In this document: piece after piece, positions 1-8,090 of the stretch
How the letters are laid out: every line of letters starts with the position of its first letter
Numbering within the stretch: the stretch's first letter is position 1
Source of the DNA: Streptomyces glomeratus
GTDB taxonomy: Bacteria > Actinomycetota > Actinomycetes > Streptomycetales > Streptomycetaceae
Direction of reading: 5' to 3'
Assembly: GCF_021462825.1 (NCBI RefSeq)
Contig: NZ_JAKEEB010000020.1
Span: 60,892 to 124,891, forward strand
DNA length: 64,000 nucleotides
The notes under the pieces: generated by a model
Told to the model about the DNA's origin: nothing
The model's database searches: none
The model's input: only the letters and a program-made list of their open reading frames with translations
Position numbers and translations under genes: made by a program

Positions 1-734
1 AGCGCGAACCCGCCGAGGGCCTGTTCATCGCCGAGGGCGAGAAGGTCATCAGACGGGCCAAGGCGGCGGGTTACGAGATGCGCTCCATGCTGCTGTCCGC
101 GAAGTGGGTCGACGTGATGCGGGACGTCATCGACGAACTCCCGGCCCCGGTGTACGCGGTCACCCCGGAACTCGCCGAGCGGGTCACCGGCTATCACGTG
201 CACCGCGGTGCCCTCGCCTCCATGCAGCGCAAGCCGCTGCCGACGGCGGACGAGCTGCTCGCCACCGCCCGCCGGGTGGTGATCATGGAGTCGGTGAACG
301 ACCACACCAACATCGGCGCGATATTCCGCTCGGCCGCCGCTCTCGGCATGGACGCGGTCCTGCTGTCGCCCGACTGCGCCGACCCGCTCTACCGCCGCAG
401 CGTGAAGGTCTCCATGGGCGCGGTCTTCTCGGTGCCGTACGCGCGCCTCGACACCTGGCCGAGGGACCTGGACTCGGTCCGCGGGGCCGGCTTCGCCCTG
501 CTCGCTCTCACGCCCGACGAGAAGGCGAAGTCGCTCGACGAGACGGCACCGCACAGGATGGAGCGAGTCGCACTGATGCTCGGCGCGGAGGGCGACGGCC
601 TGTCCACGCAGGCGCTGGTCGCCGCCGACGAATGGGTCCGCATCCCCATGGCCCACGGAGTGGACTCCCTCAACGTGGGCGCGGCGGCCGCGGTGGCCTT
701 CTACGCGGTGGCCACCGGACGCCCCGGGGCCTAG
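1..734 (+). CDS. TrmH/SpoU-family RNA 2'-O-methyltransferase, 5' end missing
   Basis: This is a SPOUT-class methyltransferase that would transfer a methyl group from S-adenosylmethionine to a ribose 2'-OH in tRNA or rRNA. The reading frame is open from base 3, so the start lies outside the window; the visible N-terminal part (FIAEGEKVIRRA) looks like the SpoU substrate-binding domain. The catalytic domain shows all three family motifs: NDHTNIGAIFRSA, LGAEGDGL and IPMAHGVDSLNVGAAAAV, the last two forming the trefoil-knot cofactor site. It is convergent with the downstream kinase gene. The RNA target cannot be told from sequence. Family assignment is firm, exact substrate unknown. Confidence 0.93.
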   Translation, partial: REPAEGLFIAEGEKVIRRAKAAGYEMRSMLLSAKWVDVMRDVIDELPAPVYAVTPELAERVTGYHVHRGALASMQRKPLPTADELLATARRVVIMESVNDHTNIGAIFRSAAALGMDAVLLSPDCADPLYRRSVKVSMGAVFSVPYARLDTWPRDLDSVRGAGFALLALTPDEKAKSLDETAPHRMERVALMLGAEGDGLSTQALVAADEWVRIPMAHGVDSLNVGAAAAVAFYAVATGRPGA

Positions 735-772
735 GTCCGAGGAGGGGTCGCACCGCCGGTTGGACGCCGGAA

Positions 773-871
773 GGCCGGTGCGGAGGGACCGCGCCGTGGG
801 CCGTGCGGAGGGACCGCGCCCGTAGGCCGGTGCGGAGGATCGCGCCCCTAGGCCGGTGCGGAGGATCGCTC
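773..871. repeat. 26-bp tandem repeat, nearly four copies
   Basis: Units begin at 773, 799, 825 and 851, each with a GGCCG(G)TGCGGAGG core, giving an exact 26-base period with the last copy incomplete. The array lies between two convergent stop codons and its last copy runs up to the stop codon of the kinase gene. Copies 1-2 share a GGGACCGCGCC tail and copies 3-4 a GATCGC tail, suggesting duplication of diverged units. Confidence 0.85.
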
Positions 872-2180
872 AGCCTGCCCGGGTCAGCTCGCTCCGGGGG
901 TACGGGACGGCCATCACGGGCCCGGGCCGCGGAGCGTACGGCCGTTGCGGTCGTACGTGCTGGTGCACGCGCCCGTCGCCCAGCCCGCGTGCCGGGCCCT
1001 GGCAGCCCTGGGCGGCCGCGATGCCCATCGCCACCAGTAGTGTCACCACCACGAACACGAACAGCCGCTGGCGCAGCAGCCGCGGGTTGGCCGGGCGGCG
1101 GCCGGCCCCGGTGGTCCGGGGCGCCTGCCGCCCGGCCCCGCTGCGGGGTGCGGGCCGGCCGCCCGAGCGGGTCGTGTTGCGCTGCGCGGGAGTCGGGCGC
1201 GCCCCGCCCCGGGAGCCGTTGCTGCGGGGCGGGGGAGTGCCGGGGCCCTGCGGGCGCCGCACGGTGCGCTGCTCGGCGTACTGTTCCGCGAGCCGCCCCG
1301 TCGGCCGGTCCGGCTCGCCGCGCTGAGCGGGCGGTCTCACGTCCGCGATCCCCTGCGCCTCCCGCGCCGCGATCTCCTTGAGCCGCAGGGAGAGTTGAAG
1401 GGTGCTGGGCCGTTCCTCGGGGTCCTTCGCCAGACAGGCGCGGACGAGCGGGGCGAGCGCGTCCGGCACCCCGTGCAGCTGGGGCTCCTCGTGCACCACG
1501 CGGTAGAGCATCACCTCGGAACTGCCGTGCCCGAAGGGGGAGTCGCCGGTGGCCGCGTACGCCAGCGTGGCGCCCAGCGAGAACACGTCCGTGGCCGGGG
1601 TCACGGCGGCCCCGCGCACCTGCTCGGGTGCCAGGAAGCCGGGCGACCCCACGGCCGTGCCGACGTGGGTGAGCGTCGATGCGCCCGTCGCCCAGGCGAT
1701 GCCGAAGTCGATGATCCGCGGCCCCTTGGGGGACAGCAGGATGTTGGACGGCTTGAGATCGCGGTGGACGACCCCGGCCTCGTGCACCGCCACCAGACCC
1801 TCGGACAGTGCGGCGCCCACGGCGGCCACGTCCGCGGCCGTCAGGGGACCCTCCTCGGCGACCTTGTCGTGCAGGGAGGGGCCGGGCACGTACTGCGTGG
1901 CGAACCATGGACGGTCCGCCTCGAGGTCGGCGGCCACGAGCCGCGCCGTACACCCACCACGAATCCGCCGTGCCGCCGAGACCTCACGCGCGAACCGCGA
2001 CCGGAACTCCTGATCCTCCGCCAGATCCGGCCTGATCACCTTCAGTGCGACCCGCTGGCCCCGCTTGTCGGAGCCCAGGTAGACGACGCCCATCCCGCCC
2101 GCGCCGAGCCGTCGGTGAAGTCTGAACGAGCCGACGACACGCGGGTCCTCACGCCTGAGGCGCATCATCGCCATGTCCAT
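870..2180 (-). CDS. membrane-anchored Ser/Thr protein kinase (PknB-like)
   Basis: This is a Hanks-type protein kinase of about 436 residues that phosphorylates Ser/Thr on unknown targets at the inner face of the membrane. From the chosen ATG the glycine loop GAGGMG is at about residues 26-31, the ATP-binding Lys in VALKVI at 47, the catalytic HRDLKPSN at 139-146 and DFG at 158-160, so all key residues are present. A Pro/Arg/Gly-rich linker follows, then one membrane helix at about 373-390 and a short outer tail of only about 46 residues, with no PASTA repeats. Several in-frame ATGs lie close together (2180, 2174, 2168, 2165); 2180 was chosen but the start is uncertain. It stands alone with no evident substrate gene next to it. 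Confidence 0.93.
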   Translation of the reverse strand: MDMAMMRLRREDPRVVGSFRLHRRLGAGGMGVVYLGSDKRGQRVALKVIRPDLAEDQEFRSRFAREVSAARRIRGGCTARLVAADLEADRPWFATQYVPGPSLHDKVAEEGPLTAADVAAVGAALSEGLVAVHEAGVVHRDLKPSNILLSPKGPRIIDFGIAWATGASTLTHVGTAVGSPGFLAPEQVRGAAVTPATDVFSLGATLAYAATGDSPFGHGSSEVMLYRVVHEEPQLHGVPDALAPLVRACLAKDPEERPSTLQLSLRLKEIAAREAQGIADVRPPAQRGEPDRPTGRLAEQYAEQRTVRRPQGPGTPPPRSNGSRGGARPTPAQRNTTRSGGRPAPRSGAGRQAPRTTGAGRRPANPRLLRQRLFVFVVVTLLVAMGIAAAQGCQGPARGLGDGRVHQHVRPQRPYAPRPGPVMAVPYPRSELTRAG

Positions 2181-2818
2181 CCCCGCTGCCCGGTCCGTCT
2201 GACGAGCCACAGCTTACGTTTCCACGGCCATGTCCGCGCAGAGGCCGCGCCCTCTCGCCCCGATCGATTGTCGGTGCGGTGCGGGAAAATTGAAGAAGGG
2301 TCAGGACAGGGGCGAACAGGGGAGCCGTGCACCGACCATGATCCCAACCACCCGTCGGAGCAAGGGGGTTGAACCCGTGAAGGGTGATCACATCGAGACG
2401 GCCGTGAACGCCGGGCGCGGGAGGCGCACCCATGAGGCGGTGACGAGCAGGACCGGCCGCCGGGGGGAGAGCACGGCGGGCGGCGGAGGGACGGAGTGAG
2501 CGAAGTCACCCGGTGAGCGCCCCGAGGGGGATGCCGGGCGCACGGATGGGGCGGAGCGGACGGGGGGGAGCAGAAAGGGGTACAGCGGACGTCCCCTCCG
2601 GGAAACCCCTGAGACCGGAGCCCGCTTCTCCACCCAGGGGAGTACGCCGCAGGTCCTCGCTCATCCTCCGGGAGGCCCGGCAATCGGTACGAGGGCATGA
2701 CGACCCGAGCCCTGCCGGAGCCTAGATTTGAGGTCAAGCGGCGGGTGGAGCACTCGTCCCCCGAGGTCAGACACCCGCCGCTGCCAACGACAACGGAACC
2801 ACGGTCAGGAGAGGGACC
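2181..2818. other. intergenic region without recognised gene
   Basis: This 638-base stretch separates the kinase start from the small membrane protein gene. Two open frames cross it (2230-2499 and 2513-2725) but their Arg/Gly-rich products look like G+C-driven chance frames. A TAGATT hexamer at 2723-2728 could be a -10 element for the downstream gene; no good -35 is seen. I recognise nothing else. Confidence 0.4.
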
Positions 2819-3025
2819 ATGGCCCACACGGCACCGCGGACACTGATCCGCACGCGGGAACGCAGGGCGTACGACGCGTTCGGCACCCGCCGCCCGGGCC
2901 GCCGCCACCCGCTGGTGGCGACCGCGATGGTCCTCCCCCTGGCGGCCCTGCTCGTGTACGTCTTCGGCGGCTGGGAGGCAGTGGTCACACAAGCGTCGTC
3001 CGTGGGCGTGATGCTGGGGCGCTGA
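2819..3025 (+). CDS. small single-helix membrane protein, unknown function
   Basis: The 68-residue product has a basic N-terminal half (many Arg, RRPGRR) and one hydrophobic helix at about residues 32-49 (VATAMVLPLAALLVYVFG), then a short tail, so it should insert with the N-terminus inside. The start is supported by a purine-rich Shine-Dalgarno sequence (AGGAGAGG) just upstream of the ATG. A perfect terminator hairpin lies about 90 bases beyond the stop. No family was recognised; function is unknown. The combination of ribosome site, helix and terminator makes it a likely real gene. Confidence 0.6.
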   Translation: MAHTAPRTLIRTRERRAYDAFGTRRPGRRHPLVATAMVLPLAALLVYVFGGWEAVVTQASSVGVMLGR

Positions 3026-3112
3026 GCGGCGCCCCTGGCCCGGAAGAGCGGTCCGGGCGGGGACATCCACCCATGAAACCCCGTGGGGACGGGGGTGCGG
3101 CGGACGGCACAG

Positions 3113-3144
3113 ACGCCCGCGCAGCTGGGGAGCTGCGCGGGCGT
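3113..3144 (+). terminator. Rho-independent type hairpin, 14-bp perfect stem
   Basis: A perfect 14-bp stem (3113-3126 with 3131-3144) closes a GGGG loop and is followed by TGTTCTT. It sits after the small membrane protein gene. Confidence 0.8.
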
Positions 3145-3313
3145 TGTTCTTGCCGGCCCCGCGATACCGGATTCCCGGCTCGTCGAGCGCGGGGAGGCGC
3201 ATCCCCTACCGTCCGGCCGGGGCACCGGGCACCTGGTGCGTCAAGCCCCCTCATCCAGGCCGCGCCCTTGCCCGTACGCTCCCGGCACAGCCACCCGCAC
3301 ACCCAGAGGACCC

Positions 3314-4236
3314 GTGAACGTACTCCTGCCCGCGCTGACCGCGAAGGCGGCTGCCGCCGCGCATCCGGTCGGCGGGGACTGCCGCTGCGCCACCCCGGGC
3401 ACGGTCCTGGCCGAACGCGGCGACGCCGCCGCCGTCGTGCGCCACGGCGACACCGTCGCCAAGGCCCATGCCCCCGGCACCGACCCCGCCGGCCTCGCCC
3501 TCCGCCTAGCCGTCGCCTCCCGGCTCCCGGGCATCCTCCTCGCGCCCCTGCACCCGGCCCCCGTCACCCTGCACGACCGCCTCGTCACCTTCTGGCCGTA
3601 CGGCTCCCCGGTGGACCCCGACGCCCCGGAGGCCGCTCCCTGGGAGGCGGCCGCCGCTCTGCTCGCCCGGCTGCACCGGGCCCCCGCCCCCGCCGGACTG
3701 CCCCCCATGCGCGGCCCCGCCAAGGCCGCCCGCGCCGTCCGCAGGCTGCGCGCCGCCGGCTCCCACCCCGCCGCGGAGCCGGTCCTGCGCGCCTGGGCCG
3801 CTCTCCCCGGGTGGGCACGGGCGAGACTCCCGCGCCGCCCGCCCGGACCCTGTGCCACGGGGACCTGCACCTGGGCCAGCTGGTCCGCCGCCCCTCGGAC
3901 ACCGGCCGGTGGCTACTCATCGACGTCGACGACCTCGGGGTGGGCGACCCGGCCTGGGACCTGGCCCGCCCGGCCGCCTGGTACGCCTGCGGTCTGCTCC
4001 CGCCCGACGAGTGGTCCCGCTTCCTGGCCGCGTACCGGGAGGAGGGCGGTCCGGCCGTCCCCTCCACCGGCGATCCCTGGCCGGCCCTGGACGTCCCGGC
4101 CCGTGCCCTCACCGTGCAGACCGCGGCCCTGGCCATCGCCAAGTCCACCGCCGGGGCACGCCCCTTGGACGAGGTGGAACAGGCGGTCGTCGACGCCTGT
4201 GCCCGAATGGGACGGATTCCCCCGGGGTCGCCGTGA
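3314..4236 (+). pseudogene. aminoglycoside-type phosphotransferase, frameshifted
   Basis: The product belongs to the APH/choline kinase fold, which phosphorylates a small-molecule hydroxyl with ATP. The N-terminal lobe (from GTG 3314, VNVLLPALTAKAAAAA) is in one frame and the catalytic part (CHGDLHLGQL with catalytic Asp, then LIDVDDLGVGDPAWDLA) is in another, so the gene is split by a one-base loss between about 3790 and 3840. One extra G in the GGG run at 3819-3821 would restore a continuous protein of about 307 residues (GWARGETP then PARTLCHGDLHLG). Both halves look conserved up to the break, which favours either a very recent mutation or a sequencing error. Substrate is unknown; a role in resistance is not implied. 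Confidence 0.8.
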
Positions 4237-4325
4237 AAGTCCGCCCAGTAGGCTGCAACCGATCGGCCCCGTGCCGAGTCCCTACCTGGCGAAGCACCAC
4301 CGAAGTGCGAGGAGTTGAGCAGCCC

Positions 4326-4613
4326 ATGCAGTGTCCGAAGTGTCATGCGCCGATGCACACGTACAACCGCAACGGCGTCCAGATCGAGCAGTGCAGCGGC
4401 TGCCGCGGCATCTTCCTCGACTACGGGGAGCTGGAGTCGCTGACGCGGCTGGAGTCCCAGTGGGCGCAGCCCGCCCCGCCGCCCCCGGCCGCCCCGCAGG
4501 CCTACCCCGCAGCTCCCGCCTGGGGCGCCCCGCACGGCAGCCACCACGGGGGCCACGGTCACTACGGCCACCACCGCCACAAGAGCTTCGGCCACATGCT
4601 GTTCTCCAGCTGA
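4326..4613 (+). CDS. zinc-ribbon (zf-TFIIB type) protein
   Basis: The 95-residue protein starts with a zinc ribbon whose ligands are C3, C6, C23 and C26 (CPKC then CSGC), typical of the zf-TFIIB family, followed by FLDYGELESL, a Pro/Ala-rich linker and a His/Gly-rich tail (HHGGHGHYGHHRH) that could bind further metal. GAGG about 13 bases upstream supports the ATG. The molecular role of this family in actinobacteria is not known; nucleic-acid or protein binding is possible. A strong hairpin follows the stop. Confidence 0.85.
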   Translation: MQCPKCHAPMHTYNRNGVQIEQCSGCRGIFLDYGELESLTRLESQWAQPAPPPPAAPQAYPAAPAWGAPHGSHHGGHGHYGHHRHKSFGHMLFSS

Positions 4614-4622
4614 GGCCACGAA

Positions 4623-4652
4623 GAAGCCCCCGGCCGCAGGGCCGGGGGCTTC
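4623..4652. terminator. bidirectional terminator hairpin
   Basis: A perfect 12-bp stem (4623-4634 with 4641-4652) encloses CGCAGG. It lies between the zinc-ribbon gene and the 3' end of the opposing tRNA cluster, so it may end both transcripts. Confidence 0.75.
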
Positions 4653-4658
4653 GGTGTG

Positions 4659-4730
4659 TGGACGATACTGGGATTGAACCAGTGACCTCTTCCGTGTCAG
4701 GGAAGCGCTCTCCCGCTGAGCTAATCGTCC
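4659..4730 (-). tRNA. tRNA-Val (GAC)
   Basis: The reverse strand folds as a cloverleaf: acceptor GGACGAT/ATCGTCC, anticodon stem CTTCC/GGAAG around loop CTGACAC with anticodon GAC, and T arm with GGTTCAATCC; discriminator A. CCA is not encoded. It is last in a five-tRNA cluster and near-identical to the next copy upstream outside the acceptor stem. Confidence 0.97.
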
Positions 4731-4773
4731 TCGGGACCATGACCGCTCCGAGGAGACGGCCAGAGGTGCTGCG

Positions 4774-4845
4774 TGCGCGATACTGGGATTGAACCAGTGA
4801 CCTCTTCCGTGTCAGGGAAGCGCTCTCCCGCTGAGCTAATCGCGC
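4774..4845 (-). tRNA. tRNA-Val (GAC), second copy
   Basis: It has the same body and anticodon loop CTGACAC (GAC) as its neighbours but a different, fully paired acceptor stem, GCGCGAT/ATCGCGC. The compensated change on both arms shows it is a functional gene and not a decayed duplicate. Confidence 0.96.
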
Positions 4846-4874
4846 CGGTCGGACACCCGTTGCCAGGGGTCCAG

Positions 4875-4946
4875 TGGACGATACTGGGATTGAACCAGTG
4901 ACCTCTTCCGTGTCAGGGAAGCGCTCTCCCGCTGAGCTAATCGTCC
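4875..4946 (-). tRNA. tRNA-Val (GAC), third copy
   Basis: It is identical in acceptor stem (GGACGAT/ATCGTCC) and body to the copy at 4659-4730, anticodon GAC. It is first of the three tandem valine genes in the direction of transcription. Confidence 0.97.
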
Positions 4947-4950
4947 TTGG

Positions 4951-5021
4951 AGGTGGAGACGGGATTTGAACCCGTGTAGACGGCTTTGCAGGCCGTTGCC
5001 TCGCCTCTCGGCCACTCCACC
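4951..5021 (-). tRNA. tRNA-Cys (GCA)
   Basis: Acceptor GGTGGAG/CTCCACC, anticodon stem ACGGC/GCCGT with loop CTGCAAA (GCA) and discriminator U, as expected of cysteine tRNA. It lies only four bases from the third valine tRNA and is clearly co-transcribed. Confidence 0.97.
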
Positions 5022-5060
5022 AGGAGTGCAGGGGCTCGGGAAGATCCCCTGGTTCCTACG

Positions 5061-5133
5061 AGCGGACGACGAGGCTCGAACTCGCGACCTCAACCTTGGC
5101 AAGGTTGCGCTCTACCAACTGAGCTACGTCCGC
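5061..5133 (-). tRNA. tRNA-Gly (GCC)
   Basis: Acceptor GCGGACG/CGTCCGC, anticodon stem CAACC/GGTTG with loop TTGCCAA (GCC), discriminator U. It is promoter-proximal in the Gly-Cys-Val-Val-Val cluster. Confidence 0.97.
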
Positions 5134-5174
5134 CTGTCGTTTCGGACCGCTTCCGCGTCCCGGCGACGTGTTGA

Positions 5175-5202
5175 ACTCTAGCGGATTCCCGGGCCAGTAC
5201 AA
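5175..5202 (-). promoter_or_regulatory. candidate promoter of the tRNA cluster
   Basis: On the minus strand TTGTAC (-35, 5197-5202) and TAGAGT (-10, 5175-5180) are separated by 16 bases, resembling the vegetative HrdB-type consensus, about 40 bases ahead of tRNA-Gly. This is pattern matching only. Confidence 0.55.
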
Positions 5203-5310
5203 AAACGCGTTTGCGCAGCGTGCTGCGCTGCGCCTGGTCACGGACACGGCCGGGGCTCCTCGGGGCCACGCGCGGGCCACCTCCGGGACACCCGCCATAG
5301 ACTCGGCTGT

Positions 5311-6357
5311 GTGTCCGACCTCCCTGCTCTCGCGCGTTTCGGTGACCGCGTCGCCACCGGTCTCCTCGATGTCACCAGCGATCCCGCGGCCCTGGACTCC
5401 ACCGGTTTCTGGGCCGTCTGCGCGGACTACGAGGGGCGTCTGACCTGCGCCCGCTTCGCGGACGTACGAGAGGTGCCGGTGCCCGCGCCCCGGCCCGGAG
5501 CGTGGCGGGGCCCGGCGGTCGGTGACTGGACGTCCTCACTCGACCGCGCCATGTACACGGCCGGCGTCCGCCGGATACGCGAGCACATCGCGACGGGCGA
5601 GGTCTACCAGGTGAACCTCTGCCGGGTGCTCTCGGCGCCGGTCGCGCCCGACGCCGATGTGGACGCCCTGACCTCCGTGCTGGCGCGCGGCAACCCGGCA
5701 CCGTACGCAGGAACGATTCGCCTGCCGGAGCACGGTGTGGAGACGGCCACGGCGTCCCCCGAACTGTTTCTGCGCCGCGACGGCCGCTCCGTCGCGACCG
5801 GCCCGATCAAGGGCACCGCGCGGACCGAGGCGGAGCTCCTGGAAAAGGACTACGCCGAGAACGTGATGATCGTGGACCTGATGCGCAACGACCTCGGGCG
5901 TGTCTGCATCACGGGAAGCGTGACCGTTCCCGATCTGTGTGCCGTCGAGAAGCACCCCGGTCTGGTCCACCTCGTGTCCACCGTCCGCGGCGAGCTGCGG
6001 GAGGACGCCGGCTGGCCGGAGCTGCTCGCCGCCACGTTCCCGGCCGGGTCGATCACCGGCGCCCCCAAGTCAAGTGCGCTGCGGATCATCGACGCCCTGG
6101 AGACCGCGCCCCGCGGCCCCTACTGCGGAGGCATCGGCTGGGTCGACGCGGACCGCGGCGTGGGTGAGCTGGCCGTCGGCATCCGCACCTTCTGGATCGA
6201 CCGGACCGCCGCGAGCGCCCCCCTCCTGCGCTTCGGCGCGGGCGCGGGCATCACCTGGGGCTCCGACCCCGAGGGGGAATGGCACGAGACCGAGCTGAAG
6301 GCCGCACGGCTGCTCGCGGTAGCGTCGGGGGAGTACCAGGACACGGGGGCGGCATGA
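5311..6357 (+). CDS. chorismate-binding enzyme, aminodeoxychorismate synthase component I-like
   Basis: The 348-residue protein has the chorismate-binding catalytic core: SPELFLRRDG, PIKGTARTEAE, KDYAENVMIVDLMRNDLGRV and FPAGSITGAPKSSAL. PIKGT with lysine is the signature of aminodeoxychorismate synthase (PabB), where anthranilate synthase has PIAGT, so the likely reaction is amination of chorismate towards p-aminobenzoate for folate. It is shorter than usual PabB because the N-terminal half-domain is reduced. A TAGACT -10-like element ends seven bases before the GTG, suggesting a leaderless mRNA. A class IV aminotransferase gene follows 13 bases later and probably supplies the lyase step. 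No glutaminase subunit gene is adjacent. Confidence 0.88.
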   Translation: MSDLPALARFGDRVATGLLDVTSDPAALDSTGFWAVCADYEGRLTCARFADVREVPVPAPRPGAWRGPAVGDWTSSLDRAMYTAGVRRIREHIATGEVYQVNLCRVLSAPVAPDADVDALTSVLARGNPAPYAGTIRLPEHGVETATASPELFLRRDGRSVATGPIKGTARTEAELLEKDYAENVMIVDLMRNDLGRVCITGSVTVPDLCAVEKHPGLVHLVSTVRGELREDAGWPELLAATFPAGSITGAPKSSALRIIDALETAPRGPYCGGIGWVDADRGVGELAVGIRTFWIDRTAASAPLLRFGAGAGITWGSDPEGEWHETELKAARLLAVASGEYQDTGAA

Positions 6358-6370
6358 GAGGCAAAGACCA

Positions 6371-7192
6371 GTGAAGCTCTGGCTCGACGGCGGGCTCCAG
6401 GACATCGACTCCGCCCGCGTATCCGTCTTCGACCACGGACTGACCGTCGGCGACGGCATCTTCGAGACCGTCAAAGCCGACGACGGCCGGCCGTTCGCCC
6501 TGACCCGCCACCTCGACCGGCTCACCCGCTCCGCGCGTGGCCTGGGCCTGCCCGACCCCGATCTCGACGAGGTCCGCCGCGCCTGCGCCGCCGTACTGGA
6601 GGCCAACCCGATGCCGCTCGGCCGCCTGCGCATCACCTACACCGGCGGCCACGGCCCGCTCGGCTCCGACCGTGGCGATCAGGGCCCGACCCTCGTGGTC
6701 GCCCTCGGCGAGACCACCCGGCGTCCCGACTCCACCGCCGTGATCACCGTGCCGTGGACCCGCAACGAGCGCGGCGCGCTGGCCGGCCTCAAGACCACCT
6801 CGTACGCCGAGAACGTCGTCGCCCTCGCCCGGGCCTCCGAACAGGGCGCGTCCGAGGCGCTGTTCGCCAACACCGTCGGACAGCTCTGCGAGGGCACCGG
6901 CTCGAACGTCTTCGTGGTCCTCGACGGCGAGATCCACACCCCGCCGCTGGCCTCCGGCTGCCTCGCGGGCATCACCCGGGCGCTCGCCATCCAGTGGACC
7001 GGAGCCAGGGAGACCGACCTGCCGCTGGACGTGCTGGAGCACGCGGATGAGATCTTCCTCACCTCCACCCTGCGGGACATCCAGGCCGTGCACCGGGCGG
7101 ACGGCCGCGAACTGCCGGGGGCTCCGGGACCGGTGACCGCCAAGGCCATGCGGATCTTCACCGAACGGGCCGGGGACGACCTCGATCCCTGA
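6371..7192 (+). CDS. class IV aminotransferase, aminodeoxychorismate lyase-like
   Basis: The 273-residue protein is a fold-type IV PLP enzyme: an N-terminal WLDGGLQD, VFDHGLTVGDGIFET, the probable PLP lysine in LAGLKTTSYAENV, and GTGSNVFVV for the cofactor phosphate. The family contains branched-chain and D-amino-acid aminotransferases and 4-amino-4-deoxychorismate lyase (PabC). Position 13 bases downstream of a PabB-like gene makes PabC the best guess: release of pyruvate from aminodeoxychorismate to give p-aminobenzoate. D-amino-acid aminotransferase activity cannot be excluded from sequence. Confidence 0.85.
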   Translation: MKLWLDGGLQDIDSARVSVFDHGLTVGDGIFETVKADDGRPFALTRHLDRLTRSARGLGLPDPDLDEVRRACAAVLEANPMPLGRLRITYTGGHGPLGSDRGDQGPTLVVALGETTRRPDSTAVITVPWTRNERGALAGLKTTSYAENVVALARASEQGASEALFANTVGQLCEGTGSNVFVVLDGEIHTPPLASGCLAGITRALAIQWTGARETDLPLDVLEHADEIFLTSTLRDIQAVHRADGRELPGAPGPVTAKAMRIFTERAGDDLDP

Positions 7193-7246
7193 CCGCCGGG
7201 GATATTCGGCTGACCCGCGGCCCCGGCAGCGGGTAGAACACCCCTG

Positions 7247-8071
7247 ATGACGACGACCCTGCGGCCGGAAGAGCCGCTTCGACAGCAGCCGGACGGAACG
7301 CGCTCACGGCGCTACCGGGTGTGTGTGAACGGCCGTCCGGTGGGCGCGCTGCGGCTGTCCACGCACCCCGAGTACGGCCCCACCGTGGCGCGCCTGGACG
7401 ACCTGCGCATCGAGGAACCGGATCGCGGGAGAGGCCGGGGCACCGTGGCCGTGCTCGCCGCCGAGGAGGTGGTGCGCGGCTGGGGCTGCGAGCAGATCGT
7501 GGTGTCGGTGCCCGGGGACGCCGGGGCGGCCCTCCGGCTCGTGACGGCGCTCGGGTACCTCCCGCGCAGCCGGAACATGGCCAAGAGCCTGGGCTCCGGC
7601 CCGCCCCGGCTTCCGGCCGGCAGCGTCCCGCGGCCCATGACCGAGGCGGAGTTCGGACCGTGGGTCGCGCGCGACCGGGACGGTTTCGCACGCGATCTGA
7701 TCGCGCGGGGCGTGCCGGAGAACCAGGCCTATGCCAAGGCGGACCGGAACTGCGCCCAGTTCCTGCCGGACGGCCTGGCGACCGAGAACACGGTCATCAG
7801 CGTTCTGGAGCAGGAAGGGGACCCGGTCGGCACTCTGTGGCTCGGGCTGTGGCCCGAGACCGCGTTCGTGCTCGGCGTCGAGGTCCATCCGGAGCAGCGG
7901 CGCCGCGGCCACGGCCGCACGCTGATGGCGCTGGCGGAGGTGCAGGCGGCCGACGGCGGCAGGGACCGCATCGGACTCAGCGTCTTCGCGGACAACACCC
8001 CGGCCGAACGGCTCTACGAGGCACTGGGTTACGAGACGACCATGTACCACCTGTACAAGGAGCTGGTCTGA
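7247..8071 (+). CDS. tandem-domain GNAT acetyltransferase
   Basis: The 274-residue protein appears to contain two GNAT domains. The N-terminal one has a motif-A-like EPDRGRGRGTVAVLA and ends at GYLPRSRNM; the C-terminal one has VEVHPEQRRRGHGRTLM and NTPAERLYEALGY, the more canonical acetyl-CoA site. It should transfer an acyl group from acyl-CoA to an unknown amine. A TAGAAC element ends seven bases before the ATG, fitting a leaderless transcript. It does not overlap its neighbours; substrate unknown. Confidence 0.88.
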   Translation: MTTTLRPEEPLRQQPDGTRSRRYRVCVNGRPVGALRLSTHPEYGPTVARLDDLRIEEPDRGRGRGTVAVLAAEEVVRGWGCEQIVVSVPGDAGAALRLVTALGYLPRSRNMAKSLGSGPPRLPAGSVPRPMTEAEFGPWVARDRDGFARDLIARGVPENQAYAKADRNCAQFLPDGLATENTVISVLEQEGDPVGTLWLGLWPETAFVLGVEVHPEQRRRGHGRTLMALAEVQAADGGRDRIGLSVFADNTPAERLYEALGYETTMYHLYKELV

Positions 8072-8090
8072 GGCTCGGCCGGCCCGGGGC

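Noticed and set aside
2230..2725. Two short plus-strand open frames upstream of the small membrane protein
   Set aside because: Arg/Gly/Pro-rich composition, no ribosome site fit and no recognisable fold; judged chance frames.
5311..7192. PabB/PabC-like pair as part of an antibiotic cluster
   Set aside because: No polyketide, peptide or tailoring genes are nearby; primary folate metabolism is the simpler reading.
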